From: Streptosporangiaceae bacterium
GTDB taxonomy: Bacteria; Actinomycetota; Actinomycetes; Streptosporangiales; Streptosporangiaceae
Assembly (NCBI GenBank): GCA_030052355.1
Contig: JASIGS010000530.1
Coordinates: 1 to 10,319 of the forward strand
Direction: 5' to 3'
Length of the DNA stretch: 10,319 nt
Made by a program: the position numbers and the translations under genes
Part shown: positions 1 through 6,865 of the stretch, piece after piece
How the letters are laid out: each line of letters begins with the position of its first letter
Numbering within the stretch: the first letter of the stretch is position 1
The notes under the pieces: model-generated
Told to the model about the DNA's origin: nothing
Database searches by the model: none
What the model saw: only the letters and a program-made list of their open reading frames with translations

Positions 1-1
1 C

Positions 2-121
2 ACCCCGGAGACAGTCGGCGCCAGCCTGGCGGGCTACGGGGCCAGGCCCTGGCAGGTCGAGCTGACGGCGCTGCCGATCGCCAGGGCACTGCTGCGGCTC
101 GAGGAGAAGGGCGACGAGTAG
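2..121 (+). CDS. C-terminal end of an unidentified protein (partial)
   Basis: The frame is open from the window edge to a TAG at 119-121 and gives 39 residues ending in RLEEKGDE. Codons are strongly GC-rich at the third position, as in the neighbouring genes, so this is probably the true 3' end of a gene that starts outside the window. The tail is amphipathic (ALPIARALLRLEEKGDE) and probably helical. There is too little to recognise a family, and I assign no function. Its stop lies only 8 bp from the stop of the convergent DUF2695 gene, so the two genes have almost no room for separate terminators. Confidence 0.55.
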   Translation, partial: TPETVGASLAGYGARPWQVELTALPIARALLRLEEKGDE

Positions 122-129
122 CGCGGCAC

Positions 130-480
130 TCACGCGCTCGGGCGCAGGATCCTCAGGTTGCACGGCACCGCAGACCCCGGCTGAGGTTGTCCTGCGCAGG
201 GCAGCGGCCTGTCGGTCTGCGGATAGTCAGGGAAGACGTTCAGCAGCACCTCGCAGTCGCAGCAACCACCGAGCTCGGCCAGCCTGCGCACAAGCCCGGT
301 GGCTCGCGGCGCGCGCCGGTCACGCCACCGGATCGTCCACCTGTGCCTCCCGTCGCAGCCGAACTCGTTGATCATCCTGAGCAGGAAGCAGCGCAGGCAC
401 TCGTGCTCGCCCGGCTCGGTTAACAAGCTGGACAGCTGAGCAAGCTCGGCCTCGACCTCATCGGCGATGTCCTTCGTCAT
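130..480 (-). CDS. DUF2695 family small cysteine-rich protein
   Basis: A 116-residue protein whose central part (about residues 25-85) matches what I know of DUF2695: HECLRCFLLRMINEFGCDG, then RATGLVRRLAELGG and CDCEVLLNV. The function of the family is not established. Visible cysteines are C28 and C31 (a CxxC pair), C42, C73, C74 and C76 (a CCDC cluster), plus C95 and C107 in a Pro/Gln-rich tail. Metal binding is plausible but inferred. The frame stays open upstream to position 981, but that part is antisense to ogt. ATG at 480 is chosen because GAGAGGGG lies 7 nt upstream and the family homology begins soon after it. It is divergent from ogt, and a RecA-independent damage-type promoter motif lies 40 bp upstream. 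The family call is fairly secure; a role in the damage response is inferred from the promoter only. Confidence 0.85.
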   Translation of the reverse strand: MTKDIADEVEAELAQLSSLLTEPGEHECLRCFLLRMINEFGCDGRHRWTIRWRDRRAPRATGLVRRLAELGGCCDCEVLLNVFPDYPQTDRPLPCAGQPQPGSAVPCNLRILRPSA

Positions 481-519
481 CTGGTGGCCCCTCTCCCCTG
501 GGCGGCTCTGACACTGGCA

Positions 520-542
520 GTTGTAGCGCGGGCCACTGACAG
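520..542 (-). promoter_or_regulatory. Candidate RecA-independent DNA-damage (PafBC-type) promoter of the DUF2695 gene
   Basis: Read on the minus strand, the sequence is CTGTCAGTG, then 8 nt, then TACAAC. The actinobacterial RecA-NDp consensus known to me is tTGTCRGTG-N8-TAnnnT. Eight of nine upstream bases match, the spacing is exact, and the -10 hexamer differs only in its last base. Transcription would start near 513 and leave a leader of about 33 nt containing the GAGAGGGG ribosome binding site of the DUF2695 gene. The match is seen directly; control by PafBC is inferred. Confidence 0.6.
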
Positions 543-562
543 TCGGTCCTGGCTCACGCTGA

Positions 563-585
563 CCGTCAGACCGGACCGGCAGAAT
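563..585 (+). promoter_or_regulatory. Candidate ogt promoter, weak RecA-NDp-like, leaderless
   Basis: GTCAG at 565-569 is followed at the exact RecA-NDp distance by a -10-like CAGAAT (580-585). Only five of nine bases of the upstream element match, and the -10 has C for T at its first base. The hexamer ends 6 nt before the ATG at 592, so the transcript would start at or next to the start codon. That fits the absence of any Shine-Dalgarno sequence. GTCAG here is also part of an imperfect inverted repeat: CTGACAGTC at 536-544 faces GACCGTCAG at 561-569, with 8 of 9 positions pairing. Confidence 0.35.
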
Positions 586-591
586 GCTGCT

Positions 592-1110
592 ATGAGCACG
601 TTGTCGTGGGCTTGCCTGAACACGCCCGTTGGCGAGGTCTCGGTCGGCTGCAGCCGTGGCGGGGTCGCGCGGGTCAGGTTCGGGCCGCCGCCGGGCAGCC
701 AGGAAGGCGAGGATGTCGCGGCGCCAGCACGACAGCAGCTTGCCGAGTACTTTGCCGGCCGCCGCACCGCCTTCGACCTCTCGCTCGACTGGTCGGCCAC
801 GTCGGGCAGCCAGCGCCGCGTGCTCGAGACGCTGGCCGGATCGGTCGGCTACGGGCAGACGATCAGCTACGGCGCCCTCGCCGACCGTGCCGGGCTGACC
901 CCCGATGGTGGCGTGCCGCCCGCGCGGGTGGTCGGGAAGATCATGGGCTCGAACCCCATCCCGGTGATCGTTCCCTGCCATCGCGTGCTGGCCAGCGACG
1001 GCCTCGGCGGCTACAGCGGTGGCGCGGGCGTCGAGGTCAAGCGCTGGCTGCTGATCCTCGAGGGCGCTCTGCCGCCGACGCTCGACTGGCAGCCAGCCGA
1101 GCCCGCGTGA
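592..1110 (+). CDS. ogt: Methylated-DNA--protein-cysteine S-methyltransferase (MGMT/Ogt)
   Basis: A 172-residue suicide repair protein that moves the alkyl group from O6-alkylguanine (or O4-alkylthymine) in DNA to its own cysteine. The N-terminal domain (1-65) is variable. The C-terminal domain (about 70-160) is typical: SQRRVLETLAG, YGQTISYGALA, the DNA-binding helix with ARVVGKIMGSNPIP (R112 in the arginine-finger position, N121) and the active-site VPCHRV with acceptor Cys129. RWLLILEG closes the domain. The loop LTPDGGVPP before ARVVG is slightly longer than in many members. The frame is open from 484, but ATG at 592 gives the normal family length and begins with STLSWACLNTPVG, as expected. 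No ribosome binding site is visible, so a leaderless transcript is likely. It diverges from DUF2695 and converges with mutT1 across a 64-bp gap with no clear hairpin. Confidence 0.95.
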   Translation: MSTLSWACLNTPVGEVSVGCSRGGVARVRFGPPPGSQEGEDVAAPARQQLAEYFAGRRTAFDLSLDWSATSGSQRRVLETLAGSVGYGQTISYGALADRAGLTPDGGVPPARVVGKIMGSNPIPVIVPCHRVLASDGLGGYSGGAGVEVKRWLLILEGALPPTLDWQPAEPA

Positions 1111-1174
1111 CAGCGCTCAGCAGATCCCTGGCACTCACGCGTTGTAGCAGTTGCGCACAGAATCGCGCCCGACT

Positions 1175-2194
1175 TCAGCCCTTTTGCGCGGGCCGAAGTG
1201 ACACGACGTCCTGGTGCCGCGGACCTCCGGCTAAAACACCCGCGCCGGTCGTGTGCCGCTCGGCGGCTATGAGCCTGGCGGCCGCGGTGTGCAGAACCAG
1301 GAACTCGGACTTTCGCAGCGGCGGCCCGCCAGGTGCCGAGCCGGCCAGGCGATCACAGGCGGCCTCGATCAGCACGGGCAGGTTCTCGCGGTGCGCGCAG
1401 ACGACGACGGGCTCGCCAGCGGAGGCGAGGGCGGCAGCCACCGCGGCTGCCTCGTCGCGGCCGGGCGAAACGCCGTCACCGCCAGCCAGCAGCGCGGGCT
1501 CGGCCTCGACCTGGACGCCGACGGCCTCGGCGTACGGCCGGACCGTCGCCATGCAGCGCTCGGTCGGCGAGCTGACCACGCGCGCGGTGCCGAAGCAGCG
1601 CAGCAGGCCGGCCAGCTGCGAGGCGTCCCTCCTCCCCACCTCGTCCAGCGGCCTGGTCATGTCCGGACCGGGCCAGTCCGACCTGCTGCCCGCGGATGCG
1701 TGCCGAAGCCAGATCAGCGGGGCGGTCCGTACGGGCCCGGCGCCGAACTCGTCAAGAAGCGCGACGTCGTGCGCGTAGCTGAGCCGGGTCCTGGCTTCCT
1801 CGACGGACAGCCACTCCAGCCCGTCGACCTCCTTGTTGGCCGCGAACGGCAACGACGGGTCAACGGCCGTTGCCGCCCAGTAGTCGACCCGTTTGTGTGC
1901 AGGGGCGTCAGCGACGTGCCGCCCGTCCCGGTAGGCGTAACGAACGTGATGCAGCCTGCGGCCGAGCGTCACCATCAGCCCGGTCTCCTCGAAGACCTCG
2001 CGCACGCAGGCGCGCAGCACGGACTCGCCGGGCTCGAGCTTGCCCTTGGCGAAGCTCCAGTCGTCGTACTTTGGCCGGTGGATCAGGGCTACCTGCACGC
2101 GGTCCGCGCCGGACCCCGCGGGCGCAGACGCGGTGGGGCGCCAGACGACGGCGCCGGCGGCCCGTATCTCCCCGACCAACTCGCCGTCAGCCAT
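1175..2194 (-). CDS. mutT1: NUDIX hydrolase with histidine phosphatase domain (MutT1-type)
   Basis: A 339-residue two-domain enzyme. The NUDIX domain spans about residues 8-150, with a complete box from G51 to L73 (GKLEPGE, then REVFEETGL; R65, E66, E69 and E70 present) after KYDDWSFAK. The histidine phosphatase domain spans about 158-335, with LRHASAG (H165), SSPTERC (R213) and AHRE (H268). This fusion is that of mycobacterial MutT1, which hydrolyses 8-oxo-dGTP and 8-oxo-GTP and dinucleoside polyphosphates, keeping oxidised bases out of DNA and RNA. ATG at 2194 is chosen over the upstream frame (open to 2353) because that part overlaps ppk and GGAGG lies 10 nt before this ATG. It starts 47 bp after the ppk stop on the same strand, so co-transcription is likely. 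As I recall, the two genes are also neighbours in M. tuberculosis. Exact substrates are inferred from the family. Confidence 0.92.
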   Translation of the reverse strand: MADGELVGEIRAAGAVVWRPTASAPAGSGADRVQVALIHRPKYDDWSFAKGKLEPGESVLRACVREVFEETGLMVTLGRRLHHVRYAYRDGRHVADAPAHKRVDYWAATAVDPSLPFAANKEVDGLEWLSVEEARTRLSYAHDVALLDEFGAGPVRTAPLIWLRHASAGSRSDWPGPDMTRPLDEVGRRDASQLAGLLRCFGTARVVSSPTERCMATVRPYAEAVGVQVEAEPALLAGGDGVSPGRDEAAAVAAALASAGEPVVVCAHRENLPVLIEAACDRLAGSAPGGPPLRKSEFLVLHTAAARLIAAERHTTGAGVLAGGPRHQDVVSLRPAQKG

Positions 2195-2241
2195 GCAGCC
2201 GCGACCTCCGGCCACGAGGGGATGCCTCAGAAAGACACCCC

Positions 2242-4515
2242 CTACTCCGCATGGCTGCGGCTCGACTTGACGAGCAGATCCTGGATGTCGTTGAGAGGAG
2301 CACCCGAGGAGTCTAGGTGGTGCCGGGTCCAGACGCCCTGGCCGTCTAGCCACCAGGACGACGTCTTCGGGTCCATCGCCGTGGCGATCAGGCCCCTGAG
2401 CCGGCCGCGCTGCGCCTGGTCGGTGACCCCGACCAGCAGTTCCACCCGGCGGTCGAGGTTCCTGTGCATCAGGTCTGCGCTGCCCATCCAGACCTCGTCG
2501 GGAGACTCGGCGCTGCCGGTGCCGAACGCGTAAATGCGCGAGTGCTCCAGGAACCGGCCGACCACGCTACGCACCCGGATCGTCTCGGAAAGCCCGGGAA
2601 CGCCGGGCCGGAGCGCACAGATCCCGCGGACCCACAGGTCGATCGGGACGCCCAGGATCGACGCGCGGTACAGCGCGTCGATCATGGCCTCATCGATGAG
2701 CGCGTTGCACTTCATCTGGATCAGCGCGGGCTTGCCGTTCCGTACGAGCTCAGCCTGCGCGTCGATCCGCTCGATCAGCCCGGACCGCACCCTCGCCGGG
2801 GCCACCAGCAGCCGCCGGTAGTCCGTCCGACGGCTGTAGCCGGTCAGGTGATTGAAGAGGTCGGACACGTCCTCGCCGACGGTCCGGTCGGCGGTCAGCA
2901 GGCCGAAGTCCTCATACAGCCGCGCGGTCTTCGGGTGGTAGTTGCCCGTGCCGATGTGGCAGAACCTGCGCAGCGAGCCATCGGACTCTTCGCGCACGAC
3001 CAGCGCCATCTTGCAGTGTGTCTTCAGGCCGAGCATGCCGTAGACCACGTGGCAGCCGGCCTGCTCCAGCTTGCGCACCCAGCCGATGTTCGCACGCTCG
3101 TCGCCCCGTGCCTTGATCTCGACCACGACCACGACCTGCTTGCCCGCCTCGGCCGCGTCGATCAGCGCGTCCACGATCTCGGAGTCGCCGCTGGTCCGGT
3201 ACAGCGTCTGCTTGATCGCCTGTACCCTCGGATCTCGCGCCGCCGACACCAGCAGGCGCTGGACGCTGGCGGTGAACGAGTCGTAAGGATGGTGCACCAG
3301 CACGTCGTGCTCGGTGAGCGCGGTGAACACGCTGTCGTCGTGCGGCAGTGCCGTCTCCGACGGCACGAACGTTGGGTACCTGAGGCTCGGGAAGCCAAGG
3401 TCAGCGATCGCCGACAGGCCGGACAGGTCCATCGGGCCCGGTACCCGGTAGACGGCGTGCCTGTCCACGTCGAGCTCGGTGACGAGCTTGTCCAGCACGT
3501 CGTCGGACATCGACTCCTCGACTTCGAGCCGGATCGCCGGCTCGAACCTGCGCCGCATCAGCTCGCGCTCGAGCGACTCAAGCAGGTCCTCGGTTACGTC
3601 TTCGTCGATCTCCAGGTCGGTGATCCTGGTCACCCGGAACGCGTAGTGCTCGAGGATGTCCAGCCCGACGAACAGTTCGGACAGGTGCGCCGCGATGACA
3701 TCCTCGAGCGGGACGAACCGGTTGGGCGCCACGCTCAGGAACCGCGGCAGCAGCGGCGGAACCTTCACCCTGGCGAACATCGTCGCGCCGGTCAGCGGGT
3801 CCGCGATCGTCACCGCGAGGCTGAGCGACAGGCCCGATATAAAGGGGAACGGGTGCGCAGGGTCGACTGCCAGCGGCGTGAGCACCGGGTAGATGCGCTC
3901 TCGGAACAGCGTCTGCATCCGCGACTGCTCGGCCGACTCGAGTTCCTTCCAGCGGAGGATCTCGATGCCCGCGTCGGCGAGGTCCGGCTCGAGGGACTCG
4001 GTGAAATCGCGGGCGTGCCGCACGGACAGTTCCCTGGCGACCTCGAGGGTGTGCTCCAGGATCTGCGCGGGCGACTGCCCTGACGCGTTCTCGACGGGGA
4101 GCCCAGCGGCCATCCGCCGGATCCGGCCGGCCACCCGGACGCCGAAGAACTCGTCAACCGCGCTGGCGAAGATGGCCGAGAACCTGACCCGCTCGAGCAG
4201 TGGCACGTTCCGGTCCTCGGATAGCTCAAGGACGCGCTGCGCGAATCTCAGCCAGCTGTCCTCGCGGTCGAGGAACCGGTCGGCCGGAAGGTCCCCGGCC
4301 AGTCTGCCGAGGCGCTCCTGCTCGCTGGCCAGCCGGGCGTTCCGCTCCTGGTCTGCCTGCCGCTGCTCCCGCGCCGCCGTCCTGGACCTGGCCCGCGCAG
4401 CCGCCTCCTGATACTTGCGCCTGCGTTCCTGGGCATCAAGAAGATCGCGCTCAGCGGCCGCAGCACGACTAGCCTTGTTCGGTCGGCGCTGGCTGGCGGG
4501 TTCCATGTCTCCCAT
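2242..4515 (-). CDS. ppk: Polyphosphate kinase (PPK1)
   Basis: A 757-residue enzyme that reversibly makes inorganic polyphosphate from ATP. The family domains are complete: N domain ([12 protein letters not shown] and [13 protein letters not shown], 87-117), head domain (about 150-365), then two PLD-like C domains. Catalytic features are R440 (TLYRTS), R470 (KARGDE), H500 (GLKTH, the expected phosphohistidine), HIGTGNY (520-526), [14 protein letters not shown] (630-643), H658 (LEHSR) and [14 protein letters not shown] (679-692). Residues 1-77 form a Lys/Arg/Glu/Ala/Gln-rich, probably coiled-coil extension that most PPK1 proteins lack. The usual NLDEF is AVDEF here, and KARFDE is KARGDE. ATG codons at 4515 and 4506 are both possible and neither has a well-spaced ribosome binding site; GGGAG is only 2 nt before the second. 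Frames further upstream overlap the divergent LLM gene. mutT1 follows 47 bp downstream. Confidence 0.95.
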   Translation of the reverse strand: MGDMEPASQRRPNKASRAAAAERDLLDAQERRRKYQEAAARARSRTAAREQRQADQERNARLASEQERLGRLAGDLPADRFLDREDSWLRFAQRVLELSEDRNVPLLERVRFSAIFASAVDEFFGVRVAGRIRRMAAGLPVENASGQSPAQILEHTLEVARELSVRHARDFTESLEPDLADAGIEILRWKELESAEQSRMQTLFRERIYPVLTPLAVDPAHPFPFISGLSLSLAVTIADPLTGATMFARVKVPPLLPRFLSVAPNRFVPLEDVIAAHLSELFVGLDILEHYAFRVTRITDLEIDEDVTEDLLESLERELMRRRFEPAIRLEVEESMSDDVLDKLVTELDVDRHAVYRVPGPMDLSGLSAIADLGFPSLRYPTFVPSETALPHDDSVFTALTEHDVLVHHPYDSFTASVQRLLVSAARDPRVQAIKQTLYRTSGDSEIVDALIDAAEAGKQVVVVVEIKARGDERANIGWVRKLEQAGCHVVYGMLGLKTHCKMALVVREESDGSLRRFCHIGTGNYHPKTARLYEDFGLLTADRTVGEDVSDLFNHLTGYSRRTDYRRLLVAPARVRSGLIERIDAQAELVRNGKPALIQMKCNALIDEAMIDALYRASILGVPIDLWVRGICALRPGVPGLSETIRVRSVVGRFLEHSRIYAFGTGSAESPDEVWMGSADLMHRNLDRRVELLVGVTDQAQRGRLRGLIATAMDPKTSSWWLDGQGVWTRHHLDSSGAPLNDIQDLLVKSSRSHAE

Positions 4516-4564
4516 TGTCACCGACACAGCCGCGGCCGTGAGAGCCGGGCGCACGGAGGAATAG
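4516..4564. promoter_or_regulatory. Divergent ppk / LLM oxidoreductase spacer
   Basis: Only 49 bp separate the two divergent starts. On the plus strand GGAGGA (4556-4561) lies 4 nt before the LLM ATG and is a strong ribosome binding site. A short perfect inverted repeat, TGTC-ACC-GACA (4516-4526), lies next to the ppk ATG and could be an operator. No convincing -35/-10 pair is visible for either gene, so part of a promoter may lie inside the opposite coding sequence. Confidence 0.4.
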
Positions 4565-5491
4565 ATGCGAATCGGAACGATGGTGGCGGAACCCAGCGGT
4601 ACGGACGCCCTGACCAAAGTCACAGACGACATCAAAGCGGCCGCAGACGACGGGTACGCGTCGGCCTGGATGTCGAACATCTTCGGCTTGGAAGCACTGA
4701 CAACGCTCGCGGTCGCGGGCAGTCGGGTGCCCGGCATCGAACTCGGCACCGCGGTGGTGCCGACGTATCCGCGTCATCCCGCGGTGCTGGCACAGCAGGC
4801 ACTCACCGCGTCGCTGGCGGTTGGCGGGCGGCTGATACTGGGCATCGGGCTGTCGCACCAGATCGTCATCGAGGACATGTACGGGTACAGCTTCGAGCGG
4901 CCCGCCCGGCACATGCGCGAGTACCTTGCCGTGCTGCTGCCGCTGCTCGCCGGCGAGCCGGCGGCCTTCGACGGCGAGACGGTGCACGCTCACATCGGCC
5001 TGTCGGTACCTCGGTCCGATGCGAGGGTCCCGGTCCTGCTCGCCGCGCTCGCGCCGCGGATGCTGCGCCTCGCCGGCGAGCAGACCGACGGCACGGTGCT
5101 GTGGATGACCGGATCCGCGACCGTGCGCGACTACGTCGTGCCGGCCATCACGGCCGCCGCCGCGGCCGCAGGTCGGCCCAGCCCGCGGGTCGTCTGCATG
5201 CTGCCGGTGTGCGTCACCGGCGACCCGGCTCAGGCTCGGGCCGACGCCGACCGGGTGCTTGCCATCTACGGGCAACTGCCGTCCTACCGGGCGATGCTCG
5301 ACAAGGAAGGCGCGGCCGGGCCCGGTGACGTCGCGATAGTCGGCGACGAGGAAACGGTTGCCGCGCAGATTACCGCGCTCGCCGAGGCCGGGGTCACCGA
5401 TTTCGTGGCGGCCGAGTTCACCCGCGGAGACCGCGCGACGCGGACGCGGGCGTTCCTGGCCTCATACATCGCGGGCGACTATGTGGCCTAG
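4565..5491 (+). CDS. LLM class F420-dependent oxidoreductase (TIGR03564-like)
   Basis: A 308-residue TIM-barrel protein of the luciferase-like monooxygenase superfamily, in the actinobacterial subgroup expected to use coenzyme F420. Recognised stretches are [14 protein letters not shown] (33-46), [14 protein letters not shown] (59-72), [13 protein letters not shown] (87-99), [11 protein letters not shown] (111-121), a middle PVLLAAL segment, [15 protein letters not shown] and a terminal [11 protein letters not shown]. Together these match the MSMEG_4879-type family (TIGR03564) as I know it. The substrate is unknown; hydride transfer between F420H2 and a small organic molecule is the family chemistry. 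ATG at 4565 is preceded by GGAGGA. It is divergent from ppk. Its last 30 bp overlap the 3' end of the convergent JetD-like gene. Cofactor use is inferred from family membership, not from a visible diagnostic residue. Confidence 0.9.
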   Translation: MRIGTMVAEPSGTDALTKVTDDIKAAADDGYASAWMSNIFGLEALTTLAVAGSRVPGIELGTAVVPTYPRHPAVLAQQALTASLAVGGRLILGIGLSHQIVIEDMYGYSFERPARHMREYLAVLLPLLAGEPAAFDGETVHAHIGLSVPRSDARVPVLLAALAPRMLRLAGEQTDGTVLWMTGSATVRDYVVPAITAAAAAAGRPSPRVVCMLPVCVTGDPAQARADADRVLAIYGQLPSYRAMLDKEGAAGPGDVAIVGDEETVAAQITALAEAGVTDFVAAEFTRGDRATRTRAFLASYIAGDYVA

Positions 5492-6787
5492 CTCGGCTAG
5501 GAGGCGGCCGACCAGGCGCTCCTCGCCGACCGCGCGGCCGCTCATCCGCATGATCTCCGCGAGGCGCGGATCCCAGGGGCTCTCCTCCACCCCGCCGAGC
5601 AGCGGGTCGGTGCCGCCGGAGGCCAGCGCCTCGGCGTAGTCGGCCGCGCCCATCAGCCAGGGCTGCGCCTTCAGCCGGCGCACCGCGATCGTCGTCGAGC
5701 GCAGCCCCGCCCAGCTGAAGTCGCTGTGCCAGTGCACGGTCGAGCCGCTGCTGGCGGCGGCCTGGAGCAGCTGCATGCACGCCACCGAGGGCTCGCCTTC
5801 GGTGCAGACCAGCGCGGGGCTGTTCGCGCCCAGTTTGTCGGCGGCGGCGCGCAGCAGCGCCGAACTCGCGCAGACGAACACGTCGATGGCCCACGGCAGC
5901 AGCTGCGTGCTGGCCAGCTGCCGCAGCGTGACCCTGAACGGCTGTCCCGACTCGGCCGCCTCGGTGAGCCAGCGGCCGAGCGGCTCGCCGCCCGCCTTGA
6001 CGTTCAGCACGAGAACCTGACTGGCCAGCTCGTCCGCCACCACGCCGGCCACGTTCCACAAGGCCTCCTCCGCCTCGCGGTCGGCGGGCGGCCGCACGCC
6101 CTCGCGCTCGGCGAGGCCGCGCAGCACCAGGCCTGCCAGCAGACTGTCCGCCAGGGCACTCTCGTCCCCGATAACGGCGGCGCCGAGAGACGGCAGGGTC
6201 ACCCTGGCCGCCTCGCTGCGGTAGTGGCCGACCAGCAGCTCGTCGGGACCGGGTGGCGCGTCGTGCTCGGACAAGTGCTCGAGGACCGCAGCCGCCTGGC
6301 TGATGACATCCGGCCGCCCCTGCCTGATCACCCTGCCGACCGTGCCGTCCCGGCTGATCGACTTCAGCCAGGCCGCGTACCAGGCGTGCGCCGCAAGCGG
6401 GCTGGAGCGCGCCGAAGCCAGGGCGTCGTTCCAGCGCTGCAGGTCACCCGCGCGCTCGGCGGCGATGTTGCGAACCGGGCCGCCTAGGACCTCGACGGCC
6501 GCCACCAGGTTCGGCGCCGCCGATGCCCGCCATAGTTCCTGGGCGACGGCCGGCAGCGGCACGCTGAGCAGGCTGCCCTGGCTGGCATTGCGGCCGAGCA
6601 ACCGCGCGGCCGCGCGTCTCTGGGCGACGGTCGCGCCCACCAGGGTCAGCGTCCCGTCGATGGGCTCGCCGCGCTCGAGCCTGCTGCGGATGCGCTCGAC
6701 CAGCCAGCTAAGCTCCGGTGATCCAAGCATTCGCCGTACTTTGGCGGGATCTAGCTCGACGTGTACTGCTGGTACCGACATGCCCAC
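5462..6787 (-). CDS. TIGR02679/DUF2399 protein, solitary JetD-like Wadjet nuclease homologue with degenerate Toprim site
   Basis: 441 residues. The N-terminal part (about 20-300) resembles the TIGR02679/DUF3323 region: SPELSWLVERIRSRLERG, GTLTLVGATVAQRRAAARLL, WYAAWLKS, LWNVAGVVADELASQVLVL and FRVTLRQLAS. The C-terminal part (about 300-435) is DUF2399, a Toprim fold related to topoisomerase VI A: LVCTEGEPSVA, then HSDFSWAGLRS, QPWLMGAADY and WDPRLAEIMRMSGRAV. In Wadjet systems JetD is the nuclease that cuts plasmids held by the JetABC SMC complex. From memory, the family has VCENP and GDFDW. Here these read VCASS (306-310) and SDFSW (355-359), so the expected Toprim Glu and the second Asp of DxD are missing, while D356 and E330 remain. 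No jetA, jetB or jetC is seen in the window. GTG at 6787 is chosen because TACGAT lies 6 nt upstream (leaderless); ATG at 6781 is the alternative. The gene is intact. Confidence 0.8.
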   Translation of the reverse strand: MGMSVPAVHVELDPAKVRRMLGSPELSWLVERIRSRLERGEPIDGTLTLVGATVAQRRAAARLLGRNASQGSLLSVPLPAVAQELWRASAAPNLVAAVEVLGGPVRNIAAERAGDLQRWNDALASARSSPLAAHAWYAAWLKSISRDGTVGRVIRQGRPDVISQAAAVLEHLSEHDAPPGPDELLVGHYRSEAARVTLPSLGAAVIGDESALADSLLAGLVLRGLAEREGVRPPADREAEEALWNVAGVVADELASQVLVLNVKAGGEPLGRWLTEAAESGQPFRVTLRQLASTQLLPWAIDVFVCASSALLRAAADKLGANSPALVCTEGEPSVACMQLLQAAASSGSTVHWHSDFSWAGLRSTTIAVRRLKAQPWLMGAADYAEALASGGTDPLLGGVEESPWDPRLAEIMRMSGRAVGEERLVGRLLAELGHIVARDV

Positions 6788-6793
6788 CGGCGC

Positions 6794-6799
6794 ATCGTA
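6794..6799 (-). promoter_or_regulatory. -10 hexamer for a leaderless JetD-like transcript
   Basis: On the minus strand TACGAT (TANNNT) ends 6 nt before the GTG at 6787, which places the transcription start on the start codon. No Shine-Dalgarno sequence precedes either candidate start. No clear -35 is visible. This suggests transcription independent of the upstream GYD gene despite the tandem arrangement. Confidence 0.4.
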
Positions 6800-6865
6800 A
6801 CCAGATCGTGACGGCTCGGGAAGGGCCTCTGGACAAATCGGGCAGCCTAACTTTGGCGGAGACTT

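Noticed and set aside
481..981. N-terminal extension of the DUF2695 gene
   Set aside because: Open frame only, antisense to ogt, with no similarity to the family; a ribosome binding site and promoter point to ATG 480.
1111..1174. Terminator between convergent ogt and mutT1
   Set aside because: Checked for stem-loops; the GCG/CGC-flanked stretch around 1138-1157 does not pair internally.
606..1778. Long plus-strand open frame (390 codons) across ogt and the mutT1 region
   Set aside because: It is out of frame with ogt and antisense to mutT1, is very rich in Arg, Ala and Gly, and has no recognisable domain; it is a shadow of high-GC codon use.
1253..2533. Plus-strand open frame antisense to mutT1 and the end of ppk
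   Set aside because: Low-complexity Gly/Arg/Pro product with no family signal; the minus-strand genes have full domain matches.
2464..4083. 539-codon plus-strand frame antisense to ppk
   Set aside because: Rich in His, Val, Arg and Asp in the pattern expected from the complement of a GC-rich gene; PPK1 on the other strand explains the region fully.
4505..4523. RecA-NDp-like TGTCGGTG on the minus strand beside the ppk start
   Set aside because: The upstream element matches well, but the required -10 position reads AGACAT and would place the transcript start inside ppk beyond both usable start codons. The plus-strand TTGTCACCG also lacks a -10.
5462..6787. A complete Wadjet plasmid-defence operon
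   Set aside because: Only a JetD-like gene is present; no SMC-like JetC, JetA or JetB reading frame occurs in the window.
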